Shown here: positions 25,118-33,567 of the stretch, piece after piece
How the letters are laid out: each line of letters begins with the position of its first letter
Position numbering within the stretch: position 1 is the first letter of the stretch
DNA from: SZUA-430 sp964547645
GTDB lineage: Bacteria; Pseudomonadota; Alphaproteobacteria; Micropepsales; Micropepsaceae
Length of the DNA stretch: 64,000 nucleotides
Reading direction: 5' to 3'
NCBI GenBank assembly: GCA_964547645.1
Contig: CAZJOM010000003.1
Location: 1 to 64,000 of the forward strand
Notes under the pieces: generated by a model
Databases searched by the model: none
The model's input: the letters and a program-made list of their open reading frames with translations, nothing else
Told to the model about the DNA's origin: nothing
Translations under genes and position numbers: made by a program

Positions 25118-26226
25118 GCGCACAGGTTTTCATCTGGGTTCAGCATCTTCTGGGGTTCGGACATTTTGCGCGCGCGCGTGTTGTCGCTGAGGCGTTGCGC
25201 GATGCGGGGTTCGGCGTGACGCTGGTCAGTGGCGGCGCGACGCCCCCCGAGGCCGTACCGCAGGGTCTGACGTTTGTGCAGTTGCCGGTGGCGCGGGCGA
25301 AGGACGAACTGTTCGACGAGCTCGTCGATGCGGATGGGAACGCCGTCGATCAGCGCTGGCATGAGGGTCGGCGCGATGCGTTGGTCGCGGCGTATCGAGC
25401 GGCGAAGCCTGATGTTCTGATCACCGAGACGTTTCCGTTTGGGCGGCGGTTGCTCGAGTTCGAGTTGCTGGCGCTGCTGGACGAGGCGAAGCGCGCGGCC
25501 CCGCGGCCGGTGATTGTGGCTTCCGTGCGCGATGTGCTGCAGCGGCCGCGCAAGGAGGCGCGCGCTGCCGCGATGGTTGCGCGCGCCGAGGAGAGCTACG
25601 ACGCGGTGATGGTGCACGGCGATCCCGGTATCATCCGCTTGGAAGAGAGCTTTGCCGAAACCGCGGCGATTGCGTCGCGCTGTCATTATGCGGGCTATAT
25701 CTGCGCTGATGTGCGGCCGTTCGAGGGTGGGCGGCGGGAGGTGTTGGTGTCGGCGGGCGGCGGTGCGGCCGGTGGCGGATTGATCGCGACGGCGCTTGAA
25801 GCGCGCGTGCATTCGCGCTTGAAGCACATGCCGTGGACGTTCGTGACCGGGCCGCTGGGCCAGGCTTTGCCGGCGCAAGAGGGCGTCACCATCGTTCGCA
25901 GTCTGCCGGATTTCCGGGCGCGGCTGGCAGCGGCCGCGGTGTCGGTTTCGCAGGCCGGTTATAATACCGTGATCGAAACCGTGAAGGCGCGGACAGCCGC
26001 GGTCGTCGTGCCGTTCGAGACGGAGCGCGAGAAGGAACAACTGATGCGGGCGGAGGTGTTCGCCAAGCGCGGATTGGTACGCCTCGTCAGGGCAGAGGGG
26101 CTTGAGCCCGTTGCGCTGGCTCGTGCGATCGACGAGACGGCGGGGCGCGTGCCACCGGTGGCGATGATCGATGTCGATGGGCGCGGCGGTGTCGTTCGTG
26201 TGATCAAATGGTTGCTGGCGCAATGA
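25114..26226 (+). CDS. MurG-like predicted glycosyltransferase (COG4671 type), TTG start
   Basis: 370 residues, a paralogue of the first gene of the cluster. The N-terminus is VFIWVQHLLGFGHFARARVV, with the same strand and GxGH loop. The C-terminal half has EVLVSAGGGAAGGGLIATAL and VSVSQAGYNTVIETVKARTA, the nucleotide-sugar site. TTG at 25114 overlaps the previous TGA in a TTGA sequence and has GGCGGAG eight bases upstream; no ATG lies nearby. Its own stop overlaps the next ATG (ATGA). Cytosolic or membrane-peripheral enzyme of the same unknown pathway. Confidence 0.82.
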   Translation: MSAQVFIWVQHLLGFGHFARARVVAEALRDAGFGVTLVSGGATPPEAVPQGLTFVQLPVARAKDELFDELVDADGNAVDQRWHEGRRDALVAAYRAAKPDVLITETFPFGRRLLEFELLALLDEAKRAAPRPVIVASVRDVLQRPRKEARAAAMVARAEESYDAVMVHGDPGIIRLEESFAETAAIASRCHYAGYICADVRPFEGGRREVLVSAGGGAAGGGLIATALEARVHSRLKHMPWTFVTGPLGQALPAQEGVTIVRSLPDFRARLAAAAVSVSQAGYNTVIETVKARTAAVVVPFETEREKEQLMRAEVFAKRGLVRLVRAEGLEPVALARAIDETAGRVPPVAMIDVDGRGGVVRVIKWLLAQ

Positions 26227-26987
26227 GCGGCGGCTGGGATCGCGTCGGCCAAGAACTCGACCTGTGGGCGCGCGAGCGGCGCGTGGCGCAGTTCTGGTGG
26301 CGCGACGACGATGCGCAGGACACGTCGCGCGAGCTCGATGCAATGCTGACGGTGGCGCGACAGTTCGATGTCGTGATCGGACTTTCGGTGATTCCCGCGA
26401 AGTTGAAGCCGCGCTTGGCCAAGCATCTCGCACGAGAGGCGCACGCGCAGGTGTTGGTGCATGGCTTTGTACATGAAAACCGGGCGCGCGAGGGCCACGC
26501 GAAGCGGGAGTTCAGCGCTGCGCGGCCGCTTCGTGAGATGACTGACGATCTGGCGCGGGGGATGGCGATCTTGCGCGAGGCGTTCGGGAAGAAGCTTTTG
26601 CCGGTGTTGGTGCCGCCGTGGAACCGGATTGCGCCCGCCGTCGTGGCCGAGCTGCCGCGTTTAGGTTATCGCGGACTTTCGACATGGAAACCGCGGCTGC
26701 GCGCCAATCCCGTCCCTGGACTTACCCAGGTGAATACGCATCTTGATGTGATCGATTGGCGGCGCGGACGGGTCATCAAAGATGAAAGCTTGATCGCGGG
26801 GCTGCTGTTGCGAAAACTGCGGTGGCGGCGCGAACACCGCGCGCGTGCCAGCGAGCCTTTGGGGTTGCTCACGCATCATGCTCATTGGTCGACGGAGAAG
26901 GAGCGGATCATCGTGCGGTTGCTGGAGACGACGCGGGAACATCCGGCGGCTGAATGGCTTACGCCACAAGCGGCGTTCGCGCGTTGA
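26223..26987 (+). CDS. polysaccharide deacetylase-like protein
   Basis: 254 residues. VAQFWWRDDDAQDTSRELDA (residues about 19-38) places acidic metal-ligand candidates at the first strand, as in NodB-fold deacetylases. VLVHGFVHENRAREGHAKRE supplies the histidine pair, and VLVPPWNRIAPAVVAELPRL is the conserved PPWNR segment. No signal peptide, so it probably acts in the cytosol on the glycosyltransferases' product. It is coupled on both sides (ATGA upstream, TTGA downstream). Deacetylation is inferred from fold motifs; a hydrolase without metal would also be possible. Confidence 0.75.
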   Translation: MSGGWDRVGQELDLWARERRVAQFWWRDDDAQDTSRELDAMLTVARQFDVVIGLSVIPAKLKPRLAKHLAREAHAQVLVHGFVHENRAREGHAKREFSAARPLREMTDDLARGMAILREAFGKKLLPVLVPPWNRIAPAVVAELPRLGYRGLSTWKPRLRANPVPGLTQVNTHLDVIDWRRGRVIKDESLIAGLLLRKLRWRREHRARASEPLGLLTHHAHWSTEKERIIVRLLETTREHPAAEWLTPQAAFAR

Positions 26988-27487
26988 GCACGATCGGCAT
27001 CCATCGCTGGCCGCCAGGCGCCTTGATGGGCGATCTCATCCGCGGTGGCGTCGCAACCGGGGTGTCGCTGTTGCTTCTGCTGATTTCGCCGATCGGATCG
27101 CTGGCGTTTTTTGCGGTGCTTGTTCTTGTGGTTCTGTTCGGGCTTTATCTGGCGAGCACGGTGTCGCGGTGGACCAGCATCATTGAGATCGACGATGAGG
27201 GTCTGCGGCTGACCGGCGGGTTGTTCGGCGCGCGGACGATCCGATGGAGCGAGCTACGGCGCTTCGAGTTGCGGCACTTTCCTTTGAGCCGCGACCGCAA
27301 ACAGGGGTGGATGGACTTGAAGCTTGCAGGGCCCGTGGCGACGGTTTCGATCGACGACAAGCTTGATCGTTTCAACGAGGTGCTGGCCCGCGCCTGGGAA
27401 GCGGCGCGCACGGCGGAGCTTGGGATTTCAGACGCGACGCATACGAATTTGATTGCGGCGGGCATTCTGCCGAAGTCGAGGGTCTAG
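26984..27487 (+). CDS. membrane protein of unknown function, last gene of the glycosyltransferase cluster
   Basis: 167 residues from TTG 26984 (TTGA overlap with the deacetylase gene); ATG 27026 is an alternative. Two hydrophobic segments (VATGVSLLLLLISPIGSLAF and FAVLVLVVLFGLYLASTVS, residues about 24-60) are followed by a beta-rich domain (IEIDDEGLRLTGGLFGARTI, RWSELRRFELRHFPL) resembling bacterial PH-like domains. Function unknown; membrane anchoring of the glycan-assembly proteins is one possibility. The next gene starts 4 bp downstream, so the cluster may run into the ABC importer operon. Confidence 0.65.
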   Translation: MSTIGIHRWPPGALMGDLIRGGVATGVSLLLLLISPIGSLAFFAVLVLVVLFGLYLASTVSRWTSIIEIDDEGLRLTGGLFGARTIRWSELRRFELRHFPLSRDRKQGWMDLKLAGPVATVSIDDKLDRFNEVLARAWEAARTAELGISDATHTNLIAAGILPKSRV

Positions 27488-27491
27488 CGGG

Positions 27492-29336
27492 ATGGCCGAT
27501 GTGCTGACGCTCGACAAGCTTTCGGTCGGCTATCGCGACGGCAGCGGTCGCGTGACCCCGATCTTGCGCGAGGTCAGCCTGACAGTGCCACAGGGTAAGA
27601 CTGTGGCTCTGGTCGGTGAAAGCGGCTCAGGCAAGTCGACGATCGCGTCGGCGATCCTGGGGCTTTTGCCGAAGCATCGGGCGGTGCAGACGGGGCGCGT
27701 GTTGTTCCGCGATCCGCGCGGCGATTTCGATGCCGAGCTTTCGAGGATGCCGCCAAACGCGTTTCAAAAGCTGCGCGGCAGCCGCATTGCGATGGCGTTT
27801 CAAGAACCGTCGGCGGCGCTGTCGCCCGTGGTCAGCGTCGGGGCGATGCTGACTGAGACGCTGAACATGCACGAGCGGTTGTCGGCCAGCGAAGCACGGC
27901 GTCGTGTCGTGCAGGTGCTGGATCAAGTCGGGTTTCCCGATCCGGAGGCGGCGTTCAAGCGCTATCCGTTCGAGCTCTCGGGCGGGCTTCGGCAACGGGC
28001 GATGCTGGCGTCGGCGTTGGTGTGCCGCCCAGCGCTTGTGATCGCGGACGAGCCGACGTCGGCGCTGGACGTCACGGTGCAGGCATTGGCGCTAAAACTG
28101 CTTGGCGATTTGCAAGATCAGCTGGGCTTGAGTTTGCTCTTCATCACACACGACTTCGGCGTGGTCGCGAATATCGCCGATCAGGTGATCGTGCTGCGCG
28201 AAGGGTCGATCGTCGAGCAGGGGCCGGTCCACGATATCTTGAAACAGCCGAAGACCGACTACACGCGGGCGCTGCTTGCGGCTGTGCCGCGGCTTGAGGG
28301 CGAGCCGTTCGTGCTGAATCCGCCGCACGCGAGCAGCAACGCGATCCAAACGCTGGCGCCGGTGTGGAGTTCGCGGATCGGGCCGTCGGCCGGAACGCCG
28401 CTCATCGAGATCAAGGACGTGAGCAAGCGCTTTACGGCGCGCAAGCGCGGCTTTGTCGCCGCCGACGGCGACACCGTCGATGCGGTGTTGGGGGTCGATC
28501 TCGCGATCAATGCGGGCGAGTGCGTTGGTCTTGTCGGCGAAAGCGGGTGCGGAAAGTCGACGTTGTCGAAGTTGCTGTTGCGCGTCATGACGCCCGATAG
28601 CGGCACGATTCAAGTCAATGATGGCAAGGCGATGACGTCCATCGCATCGCTCGCGGGCGCCGCGCTCACGAAGTACCGCGCGCGAGTGCAGTACGTGTTC
28701 CAAGATCCGTTCGCATCGCTGAACCCACGGCTGACGGCGGAAGAGATCGTCACCGAGCCCTTCATCATTCACGGGCTGGGCGACAGCAGTCAGCGGTTGC
28801 GTTGGGCGGCGGCTCTGTTCGAACTTGTCGGGCTCGATGGGCGGATGTTGATGCGGCATCCGAATGCGTTCTCGGGCGGGCAGCGACAGCGGATCGGGAT
28901 TGCACGGGCTTTGGCGCTTGGACCCGACTTGTTGGTCTGCGACGAGCCGGTGTCGGCATTGGACGTGTCGGTTCAGGCACAGATTTTGGGGCTGCTGGAC
29001 GGGCTCAGGCAGGACCTGGGGATCGCGAGCCTGTTCGTGAGCCATAATCTGGCGGTGGTGCGAGCAATTGCGGCACGCGTGTTCGTCATGTGCCGGGGGC
29101 GAATCGTCGAGGCCGCCCCTACTTCTGAGCTCTTCGCCAATGCGCGCCACCCCTATACAAAGGCACTTCTGGCCGCGAATCCGGAGCCCGATCCCGAGCG
29201 CAAGCTCGACCTTGGGCTCTTGATGCAAGGCCGGGCGTCAGACCCGGAAGCCTGGGACGCGCCCTATAGCCTGAAGCGGGGCGCCAAGCCGCGCTATGAG
29301 ACCGTTGGCGAAGGCCATATCGTGGCGGTCGCCTGA
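27492..29336 (+). CDS. peptide-type ABC importer ATPase with two fused nucleotide-binding domains
   Basis: 614 residues with two complete ATPase domains, like DppD-DppF fused (YejF-type). Domain 1: GESGSGKSTIASAILGLLPK (residues about 38-57), LSGGLRQRAMLASAL and VIADEPTSALDVT. Domain 2: GESGCGKSTLSKLLLRVMTP, FSGGQRQRIGIARALALG and LLVCDEPVSALDVS. Each is followed by the oligopeptide-type C-terminal region (YTRALLAAVPRLEGEP, YTKALLAANPEPDPER). It drives import through the two permeases downstream. ATG 27492 lies 4 bp after the previous stop. All catalytic motifs are intact. Confidence 0.92.
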   Translation: MADVLTLDKLSVGYRDGSGRVTPILREVSLTVPQGKTVALVGESGSGKSTIASAILGLLPKHRAVQTGRVLFRDPRGDFDAELSRMPPNAFQKLRGSRIAMAFQEPSAALSPVVSVGAMLTETLNMHERLSASEARRRVVQVLDQVGFPDPEAAFKRYPFELSGGLRQRAMLASALVCRPALVIADEPTSALDVTVQALALKLLGDLQDQLGLSLLFITHDFGVVANIADQVIVLREGSIVEQGPVHDILKQPKTDYTRALLAAVPRLEGEPFVLNPPHASSNAIQTLAPVWSSRIGPSAGTPLIEIKDVSKRFTARKRGFVAADGDTVDAVLGVDLAINAGECVGLVGESGCGKSTLSKLLLRVMTPDSGTIQVNDGKAMTSIASLAGAALTKYRARVQYVFQDPFASLNPRLTAEEIVTEPFIIHGLGDSSQRLRWAAALFELVGLDGRMLMRHPNAFSGGQRQRIGIARALALGPDLLVCDEPVSALDVSVQAQILGLLDGLRQDLGIASLFVSHNLAVVRAIAARVFVMCRGRIVEAAPTSELFANARHPYTKALLAANPEPDPERKLDLGLLMQGRASDPEAWDAPYSLKRGAKPRYETVGEGHIVAVA

Positions 29337-29352
29337 AACTTTTGAGGGACGC

Positions 29353-31248
29353 ATGATGCGTTTGATCAGCGGCGCCGTTGCCTTTGCCTTCATCGCGAGC
29401 GTTGCTTGGGCTGCGCCCACCTACAAAGAAACGCCGTCGCTGCAAGCGCAGGTTCAGGCGAAGTCACTACCGGGCGTCGGCGAGCGCTTGCCGGCGGAAC
29501 CGTTGGTCGTCGATTTGAAGGCGGCGGGCCGCGAGCCCGGCAAGCCCGGCGGCAGTTTGCGCATTTTGATGAGTAAGGAGAAAGACGTTCGCTTGCTCAA
29601 CGCGTGGGGCTATGCGCGGCTGGTCGCGTGGACGCCGACGTTGGAGTTGAAGCCCGATCTACTGAAGTCGATCGACGTGAAGGACGGGCGCGTGTTCACG
29701 ATGAAGTTGCGCGCCGGACATAAGTGGTCGGACGGGCAACCGTTTACGTCGGAGGACTTTCGCTACTTCTGGGAAGATGTGGCGACGAACAAGGAGCTTT
29801 CACCGAAGGGGCCTCCGGTCGAGCTCTTGAACGGGGGCGAGGCGCCAAAAGTCGAGATCGTCGACGCACTGACCGTGCGTTACAGCTGGACGAAGCCGAA
29901 TCCCGGCTTCCTGGCTGCGCTGGCGCAGGCGCGCGAGCCCTACATCTACCGGCCGGCGCATTATCTTAAACAGTTCCACACGAAGTACGCCGATGCGAAG
30001 GCGTTGGCCGCGAAGGTCGCGGCTGCGAAGGAGCGCAACTGGGCGCCTTTGCACAATCGACTGGACAGCATGGACAACAACGACAATCCGGCCTTGCCGA
30101 CGTTGCAGCCGTGGATGGCGACGACGGCGATGCCGGCGAACCGCTTTGTGTTCAAGCGCAATCCGTTCTTTCACCGGGTCGACGCTGCTGGGCAGCAGTT
30201 GCCCTATCTCGACGGCGTGGAAGTTGCGATCACGGACGGTGGCTTGATTGCGGCGAAGTCGGCGGCCGGCGATGCGGACTTGCAGGCGCGCGGGCTTTCG
30301 TTCGCGGACATCACGGTGCTCAAGGCCAACATGGCTAAGGGCAAGTACAAGGTTTTGACCTGGCCCGTCGCGAAGGGTTCGCAGGTCGCGCTCTATCCGA
30401 ATTTAAATGTCAACGATCCGGCGTGGCGCAAGTTGCTGCGCGAGCAGAGCTTCCGGCGTGCGCTGTCGCTCGGCATCGATCGAGGCGATATCAATCGGGC
30501 GTTGTTCTTCGGGCTTGCGGCCGAAGGCAACAACACGGTGCTGAAGGGTTCGCCGCTGTTCAACGCAGCGAACTTGACGGCGAATGCGGGGCACGATGCG
30601 AAGGCGGCCAATGCTTTGCTCGACGGGCTTGGGCTGACGAAGCGCGGAGCGGACGGCACGCGGTTGATGGCCGATGGGCGACCGCTTGAGTTGATCGTCG
30701 AAACGGCCGGCGAGGCGAAGGAAGAAACCGACGTGCTGCAGCTGATTGCGCAACATTACAAAGCAATCGGAATCACGTTGGTGGTGAAGCCTTCGGATCG
30801 GACCGTGATGCGCAATCGCGCCTATGCGGGCGAGGCGGTGATGACGGCGTGGTCGGGCTGGGACACCGGTCTTGCGACGGCCGAAATGAGCCCCGACGAA
30901 CTCGCGCCGACGCGGCAGGATACGTTGAGTTGGCCAAAGTGGGGGCAGTTCTTCGAGGCGAACGGAAAGGCCGGCGAAGCGCCGGATTTGCCGGCCGCGA
31001 AGGAGCTTTTGAAGCTTAATGCGGCGTGGGCTTCGGCGAAGACGCCGGCCGAGCGCAAGGCCGCGTGGGACAAGATGCTGGCCATTCACGCCGAGCAGCA
31101 GTTCATTATCGGCACCGTTTCCGGCGTCATGCAGCCGATTGTCGTCAACATGTCCCTGCACAATGTGCCGGAACGCGGTGTATTCTCTTGGGACCCGGGC
31201 GCGCAGTTCGGGATGTACCGCATGGACGAGTTTTGGCTTTCGAAATGA
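29353..31248 (+). CDS. family 5 extracellular solute-binding protein of the ABC importer
   Basis: About 631 residues with a signal peptide (MRLISGAVAFAFIASVAWA, cut before APTYKETP) and an SBP_bac_5 fold: GGSLRILMSKEKDVRLLNAW (residues about 75-94), KLRAGHKWSDGQPFTSEDF, SFRRALSLGIDRGDINRALF and the C-terminal lobe. These periplasmic proteins capture peptides or other oligomers; the ligand here is unknown. Either ATG of an ATGATG pair (29353 or 29356) could start; GAGGG sits 4 and 7 bases upstream respectively. A REP-like hairpin follows the gene. Confidence 0.9.
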   Translation: MMRLISGAVAFAFIASVAWAAPTYKETPSLQAQVQAKSLPGVGERLPAEPLVVDLKAAGREPGKPGGSLRILMSKEKDVRLLNAWGYARLVAWTPTLELKPDLLKSIDVKDGRVFTMKLRAGHKWSDGQPFTSEDFRYFWEDVATNKELSPKGPPVELLNGGEAPKVEIVDALTVRYSWTKPNPGFLAALAQAREPYIYRPAHYLKQFHTKYADAKALAAKVAAAKERNWAPLHNRLDSMDNNDNPALPTLQPWMATTAMPANRFVFKRNPFFHRVDAAGQQLPYLDGVEVAITDGGLIAAKSAAGDADLQARGLSFADITVLKANMAKGKYKVLTWPVAKGSQVALYPNLNVNDPAWRKLLREQSFRRALSLGIDRGDINRALFFGLAAEGNNTVLKGSPLFNAANLTANAGHDAKAANALLDGLGLTKRGADGTRLMADGRPLELIVETAGEAKEETDVLQLIAQHYKAIGITLVVKPSDRTVMRNRAYAGEAVMTAWSGWDTGLATAEMSPDELAPTRQDTLSWPKWGQFFEANGKAGEAPDLPAAKELLKLNAAWASAKTPAERKAAWDKMLAIHAEQQFIIGTVSGVMQPIVVNMSLHNVPERGVFSWDPGAQFGMYRMDEFWLSK

Positions 31249-31270
31249 ATGCACAGCTGACGCCCCCCAA

Positions 31271-31316
31271 TCAGTCGCGCCTCCAGCGCGCCAGCTTCCC
31301 CCTGAAGGGGGGAAGC
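31271..31316. repeat. REP-like hairpin repeat between the binding-protein and permease genes
   Basis: GCTTCCCCC (31294-31302) pairs perfectly with GGGGGAAGC (31308-31316) over five bases, preceded by a CGCGC/GCGCG stem (31276-31280 with 31286-31290). The architecture and C-run/G-run hairpin match the in-gene repeat at 24544-24590. There is no T-run, so it is not a typical terminator. In ABC importer operons such hairpins often protect the abundant binding-protein mRNA; that role is inferred. Confidence 0.65.
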
Positions 31317-31333
31317 GCTTCTCGAGCAGACTG

Positions 31334-32359
31334 ATGCTGCGTTACACGGCCGAGCGCTTGATTTTGATGGTGCCCGCGCTCGTTGCTGTCGCAGCTCTGA
31401 TCTTTCTCGTGATCCAGCTGCCGCCGGGCGATTACCTGTCGAACCAGGTGCAGGAACTGAAAGCGCAGGGCGACACGAACGGCGCGGCAAAGGCCGAGTA
31501 TTTGCGTTCGCAGTATGCGCTGGACCGGCCGGTGATCGAGCAGTTCGGGATTTGGCTGGGCGTGTGGGAAGGGCCACGGGGCTATTCGGGATTACTGCAG
31601 GGCGATTGGGGCACGTCGTTCGAGTTCGATAAGCCGGTTGCCGATGTGGTGGGTTATGCGTTGGGGCCGACGATTGCGGTCAACGTGCTGGCGGTGTTTG
31701 CGATCTATTTGATCGCATTGCCGCTTGGGGTTATTGCGGCGACGAAGCAGTATTCGCTTCGTGATTATGCGATCGCCGGGTTCGCGTATCTTGCGATGGC
31801 GACGCCAGGCTTTCTGCTGGCGCTGGTCGTGCTTGTCTATGCGAATTCATGGTTTGGGGTTTCGATCGGCGGACTGGTCGATCCGCAATATGCGGATCAA
31901 GCGTGGACGCCGGCGAAGCTTTTGTCGCTGGCCGCGCATGTGACGATTGCAGTCGTGATCATTGCGTTTTCGGGTGTCGGGGCGATGATCCGGCGCTTGC
32001 GCGCAAATTTGTTGGACGAGTTGCGCAAGCCCTATGTCGTTGCGGCGCGGGCGCGGGGGGTGAGCGAAACGCGGCTGTTGTTGCGGTATCCGGTTAGGCT
32101 GGCGCTGATACCGTTCATTGCAGATATCGGCAATCTGTTGCCGTCGCTGGTGTCGGGGTCGGTGATCGTTTCGGTTGTGTTGAGCTTGCCGACTGTTGGT
32201 CCGATTCTGGTGCGTGCGTTGCAGGCGCAGGATCAGTTTCTGGCGGGTTTCATCTTGTTGTTCGCTGCAGTGCTGACGTTGATCGGCACGGTCGTTTCCG
32301 ACTTGCTGCTGGGGTTGATCGATCCGCGCGTGCGGCTCGGCCAGGGGCTTGAGCGATGA
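31334..32359 (+). CDS. ABC importer permease, DppB-like
   Basis: 341 residues, about six membrane helices. The N-terminus MLRYTAERLILMVPALVAVA and IQLPPGDYLSN are typical of DppB/OppB permeases, and ELRKPYVVAARARGVSETRL (residues about 231-250) is the EAA loop that contacts the ATPase. A periplasmic segment of about 60 residues follows the first helix. ATG 31334 is the first start after the repeat. Its stop overlaps the second permease gene (ATGA). Confidence 0.92.
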   Translation: MLRYTAERLILMVPALVAVAALIFLVIQLPPGDYLSNQVQELKAQGDTNGAAKAEYLRSQYALDRPVIEQFGIWLGVWEGPRGYSGLLQGDWGTSFEFDKPVADVVGYALGPTIAVNVLAVFAIYLIALPLGVIAATKQYSLRDYAIAGFAYLAMATPGFLLALVVLVYANSWFGVSIGGLVDPQYADQAWTPAKLLSLAAHVTIAVVIIAFSGVGAMIRRLRANLLDELRKPYVVAARARGVSETRLLLRYPVRLALIPFIADIGNLLPSLVSGSVIVSVVLSLPTVGPILVRALQAQDQFLAGFILLFAAVLTLIGTVVSDLLLGLIDPRVRLGQGLER

Positions 32360-33453
32360 CGGCGATCGACGACGCGACCCTGGCAAAGCTTGAACGGCCG
32401 ACGTTTCTGGACCGGCTGTGGCGGCACAAGGGTGCGTACTTCTCGTTCGTGTTTCTGGCCGCGCTCTACGCGGTGCTGCCGTTCGTCGAGGTGATCGCAC
32501 CTTATGCGCCGGAGACGCGCAGCAACGACGCCTTGTTCGCGCCTCCGGCCGACGTGAATTGGTTGCACGAGGGCGCGTTTATTGGGCCCTTCGTCTACGG
32601 AATGAAGGCGGAGGTCGACCTCAACACCTATTCGCGCACCTACAGGCTCGATACGACAAAGGTCGAGAAGCTGCGCTTTCTGTGCGATGGCGATCCGTAC
32701 CGGTTCTGGGACTTGTTCGAGACGCGGTTTCACATCGTTTGTCCGGCCGAGGGCGGGAGCGGGCTTTACATCTTCGGCACCGACCGGCTGGGGCGCGACA
32801 TCTTCAGCCGGGTGATGTACGGGGCGCGTATCTCGCTCACGATCGGGCTCTTGGGCGTGGCTTTGAGCTTTGTGCTCGGATGTCTGCTTGGGGGCATGGC
32901 CGGGTATCTGGGCGGATGGGTCGATGCGGGCGTGCTGCGCTTGATCGAACTGCTGCGCGCATTGCCGGAGTTGCCGCTTTGGATGGCGTTGGCGGCGGCG
33001 TTGCCGGCGAACTGGTCGCCGATCTGGGTCTATTTCGGGATCACGTTGATTTTGGGGCTACTCGATTGGCCGGGGCTCGCGCGCGCGGTCCGGGCGAAGG
33101 TGCTGTCCTTGCGCGAAGAGGACTACGTGGTCGCTGCTGAACTTTTGGGCGCGAGCCGCATGCGGGTGTTGTTCCGGCACATGCTGCCCAATTTCTCGGG
33201 TCACTTAATCGCGAGCGTGACGCTCGCCATACCAGGCATGATCCTGGGTGAGACGGCCTTGTCATTCTTGGGGCTTGGTCTGCGCCCCCCCATCGTGAGT
33301 TGGGGCGTGCTGCTCAGCGAGGCGCAAACGATCAGCGCCGTTGAGCTTTATCCTTGGCTTTTAGCGCCTTTGGCGCCGGTCGTGCTGGTTGTGCTGGCCT
33401 TCAACGTGTTGGGCGACGGGTTGCGCGACGCGGTGGATCCCTACTCGCATTAA
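32356..33453 (+). CDS. ABC importer permease, DppC-like
   Basis: 365 residues. A first helix (GAYFSFVFLAALYAVLPFVE) is followed by a large periplasmic segment (residues about 55-130, including DLNTYSRTYRLDTTKVEKL). Then come DRLGRDIFSRVMYGARISLT, the DppC-family hallmark, and about five more helices. The EAA loop is REEDYVVAAELLGASRMRVL. The periplasmic segment is longer than in E. coli DppC and resembles the YejE/microcin-C-type branch. Translationally coupled to the first permease. The 114 bp that follow hold the promoter of the next operon. Confidence 0.92.
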   Translation: MTAIDDATLAKLERPTFLDRLWRHKGAYFSFVFLAALYAVLPFVEVIAPYAPETRSNDALFAPPADVNWLHEGAFIGPFVYGMKAEVDLNTYSRTYRLDTTKVEKLRFLCDGDPYRFWDLFETRFHIVCPAEGGSGLYIFGTDRLGRDIFSRVMYGARISLTIGLLGVALSFVLGCLLGGMAGYLGGWVDAGVLRLIELLRALPELPLWMALAAALPANWSPIWVYFGITLILGLLDWPGLARAVRAKVLSLREEDYVVAAELLGASRMRVLFRHMLPNFSGHLIASVTLAIPGMILGETALSFLGLGLRPPIVSWGVLLSEAQTISAVELYPWLLAPLAPVVLVVLAFNVLGDGLRDAVDPYSH

Positions 33454-33487
33454 CCACCAGCAACAAAAAGCAATGTGCGCGACACAA

Positions 33488-33529
33488 TTCAAACATGCGT
33501 TTGAAGTAGCATCCGTGCTTCCCTATATA
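33488..33529 (+). promoter_or_regulatory. sigma-70 promoter overlapped by a TetR-type palindrome, upstream of the efflux operon
   Basis: TTGAAG (33501-33506) and TATATA (33524-33529) are spaced by exactly 17 bases. The inverted repeat TTCAAAC-ATGC-GTTTGAA (33488-33505, perfect 7-bp arms) overlaps the -35 box, so a bound repressor would block transcription. Palindromes of this size upstream of efflux pumps are usually bound by TetR/AcrR repressors. No such regulator is encoded in this window. Confidence 0.6.
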
Positions 33530-33567
33530 GGCAACAGTTCCTAGGCACGTTTGCTGGTCAGCGGTTC

